From: an uncultured Bacteroidota bacterium
Lineage (GTDB): Bacteria > Bacteroidota > Bacteroidia > Chitinophagales > Chitinophagaceae
NCBI GenBank assembly: GCA_903837525.1
Contig: CAILUU010000020.1
Coordinates: 1-64,000 of the forward strand
DNA length: 64,000 bases
Reading direction: 5' to 3'
Shown here: positions 33,720 through 42,202 of the stretch, piece by piece
How the letters are laid out: each line of letters starts with the position of its first letter
Numbering within the stretch: the stretch's first letter is position 1
Made by a program: the position numbers and the translations under genes
Notes under the pieces: generated by a model
Databases searched by the model: none
What the model was told of the DNA's origin: nothing
The model's input: the letters and a program-made list of their open reading frames with translations, nothing else

Positions 33720-35264
33720 ATGTTAGTTAAAACCTATGGAAGTGCAGTGTATGGGGTAGAAGCAATTTCAATTACTGTGGAAGTAAGCGTTAATAGCCAA
33801 GGACAAAACTATTATATAGTTGGCTTACCCGATAATGCCGTAAAAGAAAGTTTACAACGAGTAGAAAGTGCAATAAAAAGTAATAAATATTTTATGCCAC
33901 GTACAAAGCTGGTGGTTAATTTAGCCCCTGCAGATATTCGTAAAACAGGTACAGCATTTGATTTACCTATTGCCATTGGAACATTAGGTGCTACAGAGCA
34001 AATTGAAAATCCCGAAAAACTAAGTGAGTACGTAATAATGGGAGAGTTAAGTTTAGATGGCGAAGTACGTTCTATAAAAGGGGCATTGCCTATTGCTATA
34101 CAGGCACGTAAAGAAGGGTTTAAAGGGTTGATTTTGCCTTTAGCAAATGCAAAAGAAGCAGCAATGGTAAATAATTTAAATGTGTATGGTGTTAGCCATA
34201 TAAATGAAGTAATTGAATTTTTTGCAAACGAAAATTCTTTACAGCCAACCATAGTAAATACACGAGAAGAGTTTGCTTATGCACAAAGTAATTTTGATAT
34301 AGATTTTTGCGATGTAAAAGGACAAGAAAATATTAAGAGAGCCTTAGAAATTGCGGCAGCTGGCGGACATAATGCCATATTAATTGGACCGCCGGGAGCA
34401 GGTAAAACTATGTTGGCAAAAAGATTACCAACTATTTTACCACCGTTAAGTTTACAGGAGGCTTTAGAAACTACAAAAATTCACAGCGTAGCTGGTAAGC
34501 TACCTGAGAATGCAACGCTTATAAGTAAACGACCTTATAGAAGCCCCCACCATACCATTAGCGATGTGGCATTAGTTGGTGGTGGTGGAAATCCACAGCC
34601 TGGCGAAATTTCGTTAGCACATAATGGTGTTTTATTTTTAGATGAATTGCCAGAGTTTAAACGTTCTGTTTTAGAAGTAATGCGGCAACCTATGGAAGAA
34701 CGAAAAGTTACCATTAGTAGAGCAAAAGTGGCATTAGATTTTCCTGCAAGTTTTATGTTAATTGCAAGTATGAATCCCTGCCCTTGTGGGTATTTTAATC
34801 ATCCCGAAAAAGAATGTACTTGTGGCCCAGGTATGGTACAAAAATATTTAAATAAAATTAGCGGTCCCTTATTAGATAGAATTGATTTACATGTAGAAGT
34901 TACACCAGTTGCCTTTAGTGAACTATCAAGCACTCAACAATTTGAAAAAAGCGAAAGCATAAGAGAACGAGTTATAAAAGCAAGAGATTTACAAACCGAA
35001 AGGTATAAAAATAGCGAAGGCGTTTATGCTAATGCCCAGATGAGTAGCAAGCAATTAAAAGAAATTTGCATAATAAGTACACCAGCCCAAAACTTATTAA
35101 AAACAGCAATGGAAAAACTTAACTTAAGTGCCAGAGCTTATGATAGAATATTAAAAGTTAGCCGAACTATTGCTGATTTAGCTGCTAGCCAAGATATTAA
35201 GCCAGAGCATTTAGCAGAAGCTATTCAATATAGAAGTTTGGATAGAGAAGGTTGGGCAGGATAA
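33720..35264 (+). CDS. comM: YifB/ComM-family Mg-chelatase-like AAA+ ATPase
   Basis: A 514-residue AAA+ protein. The N-terminal Lon-S5-like domain (to about residue 165) contains YIVGLPDNAVKESLQRVESA, VVNLAPADIRKTGTAFDLPI and GELSLDGEVRSIKGALPIA. The ATPase shows Walker A LIGPPGAGKTMLAKRLP (about 221-237), the RPYRSPHHTISDVALVGGG motif, Walker B GVLFLDELPEF, and a cysteine cluster in MNPCPCGYFNHPEKECTCGP. The C-terminal Mg-chelatase lid ends in AIQYRSLDRE. ComM of other bacteria is a helicase that extends strand exchange in natural transformation. Other competence genes are not in view. Confidence 0.93.
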   Translation: MLVKTYGSAVYGVEAISITVEVSVNSQGQNYYIVGLPDNAVKESLQRVESAIKSNKYFMPRTKLVVNLAPADIRKTGTAFDLPIAIGTLGATEQIENPEKLSEYVIMGELSLDGEVRSIKGALPIAIQARKEGFKGLILPLANAKEAAMVNNLNVYGVSHINEVIEFFANENSLQPTIVNTREEFAYAQSNFDIDFCDVKGQENIKRALEIAAAGGHNAILIGPPGAGKTMLAKRLPTILPPLSLQEALETTKIHSVAGKLPENATLISKRPYRSPHHTISDVALVGGGGNPQPGEISLAHNGVLFLDELPEFKRSVLEVMRQPMEERKVTISRAKVALDFPASFMLIASMNPCPCGYFNHPEKECTCGPGMVQKYLNKISGPLLDRIDLHVEVTPVAFSELSSTQQFEKSESIRERVIKARDLQTERYKNSEGVYANAQMSSKQLKEICIISTPAQNLLKTAMEKLNLSARAYDRILKVSRTIADLAASQDIKPEHLAEAIQYRSLDREGWAG

Positions 35265-35313
35265 ATTAAATTAAACATTGAATAATTTCGATGTATTTTT
35301 GTTAAATTTTTTT

Positions 35314-37098
35314 ATGAAGATTTTATTACATTATTTAAAACCGTATAAATGGTTGGTAGCCTTATCTCTTTTTTTGGCGGCAGTAAACCAATGTTTTTCA
35401 TTACTAGATCCATTTTTTGCTGGAAAATTGTTTGACCAATTTATTATTCATCCTCTTTCGTATGATGTGGAAGGTAAATTACCACGTACAAAAACTGACT
35501 TTATTTGGGGTGTAATGGGTATGTTGGGCATATTAATTAGTGTGGCAATGGTAAGTCGTATTGCTAAAGCATTTCAAGATTATTTTAGTAGTGTAGTAAT
35601 ACAAAAATTTGGAGCAAAAATATTTACAGATGGGTTGGCACATAGTATGAAGTTGCCTTACGAACAATTTGAAGATCAACGCAGCGGCGAAACCTTATCT
35701 ATTTTAACAAAAGTACGTACTGATACCGAACGATTTATATCTTCTTTTATAAATGTTTTATTTGGTGTGTTTGTAGGCTTAGTGTTTGTGATAGTTTTTG
35801 CTTTTAGAATACATTGGAGTATTCCGTTGGTTTATATTGGCGGCGCTTTGGTACTAAGTTTATTAATTAGTGTGCTAAGTAAAAAAATAAAAGCAGTACA
35901 AAAAACAATCGTAAAAGAAACTACTGCATTGGCTGGTAGTACCACCGAAAGTTTACGTAATATTGAATTAGTTAAAAGTCTTGGATTAACTAATCAAGAG
36001 GTGGGTAGACTAAATAAAAATACCTTTAAAATTTTAGGGTTAGAAATAACTAAGGTAAAAAAATTGCGTAGTTTAAGTTTTGTACAAGGCACTTTTGTAA
36101 ACTTATTGCGCCAAGCAATTGTATTTATTTTATTATTATTAATTTATGATACACTAATAACACCTGGTCAATATATTTCTTTATTATTTTATTCCTTCTT
36201 TATTTTTGGACCACTACAAGAAATTGGGAATATTATTTTGAGTTATAGAGAGGCAGAAGCATCGTTAAATAATTTTCATAACTTAATGCAAAAAGCTCCA
36301 GAGTTGGAGCCGGCTAATCCTAAACCATTGGGCGAAATAAATTCGTTGGAATTTAATGATGTTTCTTTTAAACATAAAACGGCCTCTCACAAAGCAATCG
36401 ATAATATTAGCTTTGAAGCTAAACTTGGCGAAACCATTGCTTTTGTAGGTCCAAGTGGTAGCGGAAAAAGTACCTTAATGAAATTGTTAGTTGGATTGTA
36501 TAGGCCACAAGAAGGTAAAATTTTATATAATAAATTAGATGAAAATGAAATTCATTTTGATGATTTAAGAAATCAAATTGGCTTTGTAACACAAGACACT
36601 AATTTATTTAGTGGTACCATAAAAGAAAATTTATTATTTGTAAACCCAACAGCTAGCAACGAATTATTAACTGATGTATTAGCCAAAGCAAGTTGTACCA
36701 ATTTATTGGCAAGAGCCGAAAATGGCTTGGATACTATAATTGGCGAAGGGGGTTTAAAATTAAGCGGCGGCGAAAAACAACGTTTGTCTATTGCCCGAGC
36801 ATTACTACGTAAACCCCATTTACTTATTTTTGACGAAGCTACAAGTGCTTTGGATAGTTTAACTGAAGAAGAAATTACAAATACCATTAGAGAAATATCT
36901 AACCAAAAAGAACAAATAACTATTTTGATAGCACACCGCTTAAGTACCATAATGCATGCTAACAAAATTTATGTTTTAGAAAAAGGGGATGTTGTAGAAA
37001 CGGGTACCCATGAAATTTTATTGGCCGAAAAAGGGTTGTATTATGCTATGTGGAGGCAGCAAATAGGCGAAAGAAAAAAACCATTAGCTACAGTATAA
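35314..37098 (+). CDS. ABC exporter, fused membrane and ATPase domains
   Basis: A half-transporter of 594 residues that would dimerise to export lipids, peptides or drugs. Six membrane helices fill residues 1-310. The ATPase has Walker A VGPSGSGKST (about 382-391), Q-loop GFVTQDTNLF, signature LSGGEKQRLSIARA (about 483-496), Walker B LLIFDEATSALDS and H-loop IAHRLSTI. TTG at 35278 is a weaker start than the ATG at 35314, which gives the usual MKILLHYLKPYKW. A -7 element TATTTTTG (35294-35301) ends 12 nt before this ATG and would exclude the TTG. The substrate cannot be read from sequence. Confidence 0.92.
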   Translation: MKILLHYLKPYKWLVALSLFLAAVNQCFSLLDPFFAGKLFDQFIIHPLSYDVEGKLPRTKTDFIWGVMGMLGILISVAMVSRIAKAFQDYFSSVVIQKFGAKIFTDGLAHSMKLPYEQFEDQRSGETLSILTKVRTDTERFISSFINVLFGVFVGLVFVIVFAFRIHWSIPLVYIGGALVLSLLISVLSKKIKAVQKTIVKETTALAGSTTESLRNIELVKSLGLTNQEVGRLNKNTFKILGLEITKVKKLRSLSFVQGTFVNLLRQAIVFILLLLIYDTLITPGQYISLLFYSFFIFGPLQEIGNIILSYREAEASLNNFHNLMQKAPELEPANPKPLGEINSLEFNDVSFKHKTASHKAIDNISFEAKLGETIAFVGPSGSGKSTLMKLLVGLYRPQEGKILYNKLDENEIHFDDLRNQIGFVTQDTNLFSGTIKENLLFVNPTASNELLTDVLAKASCTNLLARAENGLDTIIGEGGLKLSGGEKQRLSIARALLRKPHLLIFDEATSALDSLTEEEITNTIREISNQKEQITILIAHRLSTIMHANKIYVLEKGDVVETGTHEILLAEKGLYYAMWRQQIGERKKPLATV

Positions 37099-37136
37099 TT
37101 TATTAATGAATAATTTAAACAGGGTTAGAAGTTTTT

Positions 37137-37170
37137 TTCTAAACCTTTAAACCTCTAAACAACTAAACCA
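37137..37170 (+). repeat. CTAAAC-type low-complexity repeat
   Basis: CTAAACCTTTAAACCTCTAAAC and then AACTAAACC repeat a CTAAAC/TTAAAC core at a period of about 8. This is the same word as in the gldL-gldM spacer. It ends 8 bp before the SemiSWEET start. Confidence 0.65.
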
Positions 37171-37177
37171 ATAACCA

Positions 37178-37435
37178 ATGACAGCGATACAAATTTTAGG
37201 CTTAGCCGCAGGTACTATAACCTCTATAACATTTTTACCACAAGTACTTCAAATTTGGAAAACAAAATCGGCAAAAGATTTATCGCTTCAAATGTTGTTG
37301 CTGTTAATTTTAGGCGTTACCATGTGGCTTACCTATGGGTTATTAGTTAAGGATACTGCTATTATTTATACAAATAGTATGGTTCTAGTAATGAGTTTAC
37401 TTATGCTTTATTTTAAGTATAAATTTAATAAATAG
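37178..37435 (+). CDS. SemiSWEET sugar transporter
   Basis: An 85-residue three-helix membrane protein; SemiSWEETs dimerise to give a six-helix facilitator for sugars. The PQ motif lies in FLPQVLQIWKTKSAKDLSLQ (about 19-38), and helix 2 carries LGVTMWLTYGLLVKD with the conserved Trp. Helix 3 ends in a basic YFKYKFNK. The length and layout are exactly those of the family. DUF983 follows 21 nt later. Confidence 0.9.
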   Translation: MTAIQILGLAAGTITSITFLPQVLQIWKTKSAKDLSLQMLLLLILGVTMWLTYGLLVKDTAIIYTNSMVLVMSLLMLYFKYKFNK

Positions 37436-37444
37436 CTAAAGTAG

Positions 37445-37452
37445 TACCTTTG
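37445..37452 (+). promoter_or_regulatory. -7 element abutting the DUF983 gene
   Basis: TACCTTTG matches TAnnTTTG and leaves 4 nt before the ATG at 37457. A second in-frame ATG at 37472 would give a short 19-nt leader instead. Confidence 0.5.
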
Positions 37453-37456
37453 TACT

Positions 37457-37897
37457 ATGAGTCGAGAGATTATGCCCAAACCCAATACCCTATGGAGTGT
37501 TTTTAGTATGAAATGCCCAAGATGTAGAAGAGGCCCAATGTTTAAAAATAATAATACCTACAAAAGCTTAAAGCTCAGCCATACATTTGATATGTACGAT
37601 GAATGCCCCCATTGCTTACAAAAATACGAATTAGAAACTGGCTTTTGGTACGGTACAGGCTATGTTAGTTATGCATTAACGGTTGCCTTATCTGTTGCCA
37701 CATTTGTTGCTTGGTGGGTATTAATTGGGGTTTCTATTAATGATAATCGAATATTTTATTGGCTTGGCTTTAATATTTTATTGATTGTTTTATTGCAGCC
37801 TTGGTTAATGCGTTTAAGCAGGGTAGTGTATTTATATCTTTTTGTTAAGTATGATAAAAATTATAAAACCAATAGCCCAAGAATATTTGATAATTAA
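37457..37897 (+). CDS. DUF983 membrane protein with zinc ribbon
   Basis: 146 residues. The N-terminal part carries two cysteine pairs, MKCPRCRRGPMF (about 18-29) and DECPHCLQKYE (about 49-59), as in DUF983 of Bacteroidota. The family's FWYGTGYVSYALTVA precedes two membrane helices (about 70-95 and 100-120) and a final basic segment. In other bacteria the family lies near cytochrome oxidase genes; here it follows a SemiSWEET. Function unknown. Confidence 0.85.
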   Translation: MSREIMPKPNTLWSVFSMKCPRCRRGPMFKNNNTYKSLKLSHTFDMYDECPHCLQKYELETGFWYGTGYVSYALTVALSVATFVAWWVLIGVSINDNRIFYWLGFNILLIVLLQPWLMRLSRVVYLYLFVKYDKNYKTNSPRIFDN

Positions 37898-38339
37898 GTT
37901 TATTCATCATCTTTTTTAAAAAATTAAAAATAGTTGCACCGTTTAATTTTTCTATATCGCTAAGTTTTACTTTAATTGCTTTCGTACTTTTATTAATTTC
38001 TAAACCCGATAAAATAATTGAGCCTAATAACAAAAGTATACTAGCCGCAAATATCCAATGCGACAAGATTTGCCATTCCCTAAAAACCGAATAAATGCAA
38101 AGTACACAGCATAAAAAACTAAAAATACCTAAGTCTTGCATATAACGTATAAGTTTAAAGCGGCTAGGAATATTTTATATTTTTAGTAAAATGTTTTTTT
38201 CTTTTTGACCAATAATATATTCGGTATGTAATTTTCCAACTAAGGATGCTAACGATAAAAACCGATTGGTATAGGCTAACATTAGTAACGTAATTGCAGG
38301 AAAGAGTAAAGCGGGGGTATTAATATTTATCTATAACAT
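37845..38339 (-). pseudogene. DUF2721 membrane-protein gene with two premature stops
   Basis: Read from ATG at 38339 the protein is M-L-stop, then INTPALLFPAITLLMLAYTN and RFLSLASLVGKLH. A TAA at 38177-38175 (codon 55) follows, then SRFKLIRYMQDLGIFSFLCC and VLLLLGSIILSGLEINKSTK with KAIKVKLSDIEK. All of this is one frame and reproduces the DUF2721 pattern from its 'TPALLFPAisLL' start to its 'EI..S..A...L.D' end. The TAG at codon 3 and the TAA at codon 55 are single-base changes away from sense codons. An ATG at 38141 could give only the C-terminal half. Confidence 0.8.
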
Positions 38340-38347
38340 TTTATTAT

Positions 38348-39070
38348 CTAATCATTTTTTAGCTTATAAATAGAGTTGCAGGTTGTATACTGTTTTTCAT
38401 TTTTTGTAATAAAAGTTGCTACATGTTTAGTATTTTCAAAACTTTGGGTAACAAAACCTACACTATACGGCTTAAGTTCCTTATCACTATAAACTTTACC
38501 TGCTAAGGCCTCTTCAGTTAATTCAATTTAAATTGAAAGCTAACAGCTTGATTGTTTATAAAAACTAAATCTTTATAGCCAAAATATACAGTAGCATCAC
38601 TACCTAAAGGTGTAAATCTTTCTTCTTCTTTATAAATATCTATACTATGATAATGCCGTTCAATAATTTCTAAATTGCAATGAAGGGCCAGGTAGTAAAT
38701 TAACCCACTTAATTGACAAATACCTCCTCCAATCTCTTCTAAAATTTTATTATTTTGTATAGCTCTGCTTTTTAAATAACCTCCTTTATAAGTTGGAAAA
38801 TTTACAAAATGCCAAAAACTAAACACTTGGCCAGGTTTTAATTGTAGATCATTTATCTTTTGTATTGCTATACGAATGTTGTGTTGTTTTTTTTCACTTT
38901 CCTTTGTACCTAGGTTTTGTACAATCCTTTTAACCTCAAATATGTTTTTGTCGCTTTTGGAAATACTGCCCATTTTAACAAAAACCTTTTTTTAAAAAAT
39001 TAATTTGTTTAAAAAAATGTTTAATTCTTTGCTTTTTAGTAGTTGATAATAAATGTTTTAGGAAATGCAT
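38348..39070 (-). pseudogene. VanW-family gene broken by frameshifts
   Basis: The central 151-residue frame (38973-38518) has the VanW core: NIRIAIQKINDLQLKPGQVF, SFWHFVNFPTYKGGYLKSRA, EEIGGGICQLSGLIYYLALH and ERHYHSIDIY, with GSDATVYFGYKDLVF. It stops at 38518, yet another frame carries on at once with IELTEEALAGKVYSDKELKP and YSVGFVTQSFENTKHVATFI, ending in TAG at 38348. One base is missing near AAATTG (38524-38529). Upstream, MHFLKHLLSTTKKQRIKHFF from 39070 also belongs, but is out of frame across the homopolymers near 38981-38995. The family's role is unknown beyond its link to vancomycin resistance clusters. Confidence 0.75.
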
Positions 39071-39116
39071 TTTTGAAAAAGCTTGGATAAATAACTTGTA
39101 AATACTAAATATTAAA

Positions 39117-39175
39117 TTTGATTTGCAACTATGTTTCATTTATTTTTGCAACTATATGGCAATATATCTTGCCAT
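39117..39175 (+). promoter_or_regulatory. Promoter and dyad operator of the second TonB receptor
   Basis: TTTG (39117-39120), 20 bp, then TATTTTTG (39141-39148) form a full -33/-7 promoter. Just downstream ATGGCAA (39156-39162) and TTGCCAT (39169-39175) form a perfect dyad with a 6-bp spacer, at or beyond the expected transcription start. In addition TTGCAACTAT occurs twice (39123-39132 and 39146-39155). A repressor bound here would block transcription; metal control is a reasonable guess. Confidence 0.65.
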
Positions 39176-39188
39176 TTATAAATATAAG

Positions 39189-41555
39189 ATGCGTCTTTTA
39201 ATAACACTTTTTATTCTCATATCCATTAGCAAGGTTAACTCGACATTTGCACAATGCAATTTGCGGTTTACCGGAAAAATTACTGATGAAGATACTAAAG
39301 AATTATTGCAAAAAGCTAACATTTTCATTAAAGGTATTAATGTAACTACAGAAACAAATGATAAAGGTGCATTTAAAATTGAAGGCTTGTGCCCAGGCCA
39401 TTATGATATTGTAATAAGCCATGTAGGGTGTAAAACAATATATACACATATTCATATTAAGGATGATTTTTTCCAAGAGTACTTATTGCCTCATGCTTCT
39501 AATCAACTTATGGAAGTAAAAGTTTCAAGCACTGTTTCAACTATAAAAACTAACGATGAAATAAAAGGGAGAAACTTAGAGGCGACAAAAGGTTTATCTC
39601 TTGCAGAATCATTAAAAAGAATTGCAGGGGTAAGCGTAATACAAACCGGTACAAATATTTATAAGCCTGTTATTCATGGGCTGCACAGCAATAGAGTAAT
39701 AATTTTAAATAATGGTATTCGTCAAGAAGGACAACAATGGGGTAGTGAGCATGCTCCAGAAATAGACCCTTTTGTTGCAAATAGAATTGCAGTAGTAAAA
39801 GGAGCTGCCACTATGCGTTATGGTGGAGATGCGATAGGAGGAATAGTATTGGTAGAGCCTAAACTACTTAGAGCTATACCAGGGGTAGGGGGAGAACTTA
39901 ATTTAGGCTTGTTTAGCAATAACAGAATGGGGGTTATGTCTGGTATTGTTGAGAGCAATAGCAAAAAAATACCGGCATTAAGTTGGCGAGTACAAGGCAC
40001 TGTAAAGAAAGGTGGAAATGCTAAAACAACTAATTATTGGTTAGACAATTCCGGGTTAGAAGAATATAATTTTTCATTAGCAATGGGATATAAAAAGCAA
40101 AATTGGGCAACTGATATTTTTTATAGTCAATTTAATACCAAGCTTGCCATTTTTTCTGGCTCACATATTGGAAATACAACAGATTTGATTCAAGCAATTA
40201 ATGGTAATGAGCCGCCTGATTACATACGAAATGTAGGATTTACTTATAAAATAGATAGACCCTATCAACAAGTACAACATCATTTATTAAAAGCAAAAAC
40301 TTATTTTAATACAGGCAAAATAGGAAGGTTAAATATCATTAACTCATTTCAATACAACAATAGAAAAGAGTATGATAAAAAACGATTTCAATCAAGCGAC
40401 AACTCTCCTCAGTTAGATTTATCTATTGCAACTGTTGCTACAGACGTTGTTTGGGATCATTACACCATAAATAATTTTAGAGGTACAATAGGTGTTAATG
40501 GGGCATTTCAAGACAATCAGTATAGCGAAAGATTATTTATTCCTAATTATCAAGCCATCAATGCTGGAGTATTTGCTATAGAAAAATGGGAAATGAACAA
40601 ATGGATAATAGAAGGTGGAATTAGATACGATGTAAGAAAATTCATCAATACCAATACGAATGGTGGTGTTAATTACGATGATAGAACTTATAATAGTTTT
40701 TCGGGTAATGCAGGTATTGCCTATTTAATAAACGAAAAAACAAAAGTAAACATTAGCACTTCTACCGCTTGGAGAGCACCCACTATCAATGAGTTGTATA
40801 GCAATGGTTTGCATCATGGAGCTGCCCGTATTGAAACGGGTAGTAGTGTTTTGCTACCAGAAAGGGCCAATAATGTTTTAGCAGGTATCAATTTTGATAG
40901 CCATAAATGGGTGATTGACGCAGCTGTGTATATAAAAAGCATACAGGATTTTATTTTTTTAAAACCAACTTACCCTCCTCAATTAACTATACGTGGAGCA
41001 TTTCCGGCATTTGAGTTTAGCCAAACAAATGCAAGGTTAAGTGGTACAGATATTTCCATTGGTTATCAAATCAATCATCATTTTTTAGTAAATACAAAAG
41101 CCTCTATTCTAAGAGGATGGAATAAAACCGAAAACGATTGGTTAATACAAATGCCTGCTGATAGATTTGATTATGAAATAGAATATAGTTTTAGAAATGG
41201 AAAGTTTTTTAACGAAAGCTATATAAAACTAAATCTACAAGATGTTTTGTTTCAAAAAAGAGTACCAGCAAAAGGTAATATAGAAATTACAGATGCTTCT
41301 GGCATCAAGTATTTAGCATCGGATTATGCTCCTCCGCCAGCGGCTTATGGATTGGTTGGGCTTGAAGCTGGTTCGCAAATTAAAATGGGCAAAAAATACG
41401 TTAATGTAACCTTATCGGCTACCAATTTATTAAACAAGTCTTATAGAGATTATTTAAACGCCTTTAGATATTTTTCTGATGATATGGGAAGGAATATTGC
41501 CTTAAGAATAAAAATGCCTTTTGAATTTGGAAGAAAAACAAACAATAATTTATAA
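39189..41555 (+). CDS. TonB-dependent receptor with carboxypeptidase-like N-terminal domain
   Basis: A 788-residue outer-membrane receptor. After a signal peptide (to about residue 22, TFAQ) comes a CarboxypepD_reg-like domain (LRFTGKITDEDTKELLQKAN) and HYDIVISHVGCKT. The plug contains GVSVIQTGTNIYKPVIHGLH, NRVIILNNGIRQEGQQWGSE, HAPEIDPF and GAATMRYGGDAIGG. The barrel includes WRAPTINELYSNGLHHGAAR, a pattern I associate with the zinc receptor ZnuD group; that link is tentative. The start at 39189 lies behind the promoter; upstream ATG codons (39135, 39156) would fall in the promoter or operator. A lipoprotein gene follows 19 nt later. Confidence 0.88.
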   Translation: MRLLITLFILISISKVNSTFAQCNLRFTGKITDEDTKELLQKANIFIKGINVTTETNDKGAFKIEGLCPGHYDIVISHVGCKTIYTHIHIKDDFFQEYLLPHASNQLMEVKVSSTVSTIKTNDEIKGRNLEATKGLSLAESLKRIAGVSVIQTGTNIYKPVIHGLHSNRVIILNNGIRQEGQQWGSEHAPEIDPFVANRIAVVKGAATMRYGGDAIGGIVLVEPKLLRAIPGVGGELNLGLFSNNRMGVMSGIVESNSKKIPALSWRVQGTVKKGGNAKTTNYWLDNSGLEEYNFSLAMGYKKQNWATDIFYSQFNTKLAIFSGSHIGNTTDLIQAINGNEPPDYIRNVGFTYKIDRPYQQVQHHLLKAKTYFNTGKIGRLNIINSFQYNNRKEYDKKRFQSSDNSPQLDLSIATVATDVVWDHYTINNFRGTIGVNGAFQDNQYSERLFIPNYQAINAGVFAIEKWEMNKWIIEGGIRYDVRKFINTNTNGGVNYDDRTYNSFSGNAGIAYLINEKTKVNISTSTAWRAPTINELYSNGLHHGAARIETGSSVLLPERANNVLAGINFDSHKWVIDAAVYIKSIQDFIFLKPTYPPQLTIRGAFPAFEFSQTNARLSGTDISIGYQINHHFLVNTKASILRGWNKTENDWLIQMPADRFDYEIEYSFRNGKFFNESYIKLNLQDVLFQKRVPAKGNIEITDASGIKYLASDYAPPPAAYGLVGLEAGSQIKMGKKYVNVTLSATNLLNKSYRDYLNAFRYFSDDMGRNIALRIKMPFEFGRKTNNNL

Positions 41556-41574
41556 ATTTTAAAAACCACACACA

Positions 41575-42123
41575 ATGCTAAAAAAAATCACACGCAATTT
41601 ATTTGCACTACTTACAATTTCAGTTTTATTTACGGCATGTAAAAAAGACAAGGATGAGCCTAATGAAGAGGAATTAATAACAACAGTTATTTTAACCTTT
41701 TCTCCAGTAGGTGGCGGTACACCAGCTACTTTTACATTTAGAGATTTAGATGGCCCTGGAGGAACAGCACCATCAGTATTTCAAGATATAGTTTTATCTC
41801 CTTCAAAAACATATACTGTTTCTTCTACTTTTACAAATGAAAGTGTAAGCCCTGCTGAAGATGTTACTGCAGAAATAGTTTCAGAAGGTGTGGATCATCA
41901 AATTTATTATACCCCAACTGGAGCAAATGTTACCGTATCAAACCTAAACAATGATACTAGAGGGTTACCACTAGGTATTAGTTCTACATGGACAACTACA
42001 ACGGCAAGCAACGGAAGCATGTTAATGACTTTAAAGCATAAACCTGGTATTAAAGCTGCTGGAGACCTAGTTACAAAGGGAGATACAGATGTTGAGATTA
42101 GCTGGGTGGTAAGAATATTATAA
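41575..42123 (+). CDS. Lipoprotein paired with the TonB receptor
   Basis: 182 residues with a lipoprotein signal (SVLFTAC, Cys22), a charged linker KKDKDEPNEEE, and a beta-rich domain: TTVILTFSPVGGGTPATFTF, RDLDGPGGTAPSVFQ, SKTYTVSSTFTNESVSPAED and a final DTDVEISWVVRIL. The style is that of surface or periplasmic binding lipoproteins found behind TonB receptors in Bacteroidota. Its position 19 nt after the receptor and before a terminator argues for a two-gene unit, perhaps ligand capture. I know of no experimentally defined function. Confidence 0.75.
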   Translation: MLKKITRNLFALLTISVLFTACKKDKDEPNEEELITTVILTFSPVGGGTPATFTFRDLDGPGGTAPSVFQDIVLSPSKTYTVSSTFTNESVSPAEDVTAEIVSEGVDHQIYYTPTGANVTVSNLNNDTRGLPLGISSTWTTTTASNGSMLMTLKHKPGIKAAGDLVTKGDTDVEISWVVRIL

Positions 42124-42149
42124 TTTTTGTTTTTTATTTGTGATTAATC

Positions 42150-42179
42150 AGCCAATACCTTTTGGGTATTGGCTTTTTT
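42150..42179 (+). terminator. Terminator after the receptor-lipoprotein pair
   Basis: AGCCAATACC (42150-42159) pairs perfectly with GGTATTGGCT (42165-42174) over TTTTG, followed by a T run. It also shows that the open frame beginning at 42140 cannot mark the true start of the next gene. Confidence 0.92.
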
Positions 42180-42202
42180 ATTTTTTGTTGTATATTTATT
42201 GT

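Noticed and set aside
42140-42202. Upstream extension of the repeat-protein frame
   Set aside because: A strong terminator (42150-42179) occupies it, and a clean signal peptide starts at 42203.
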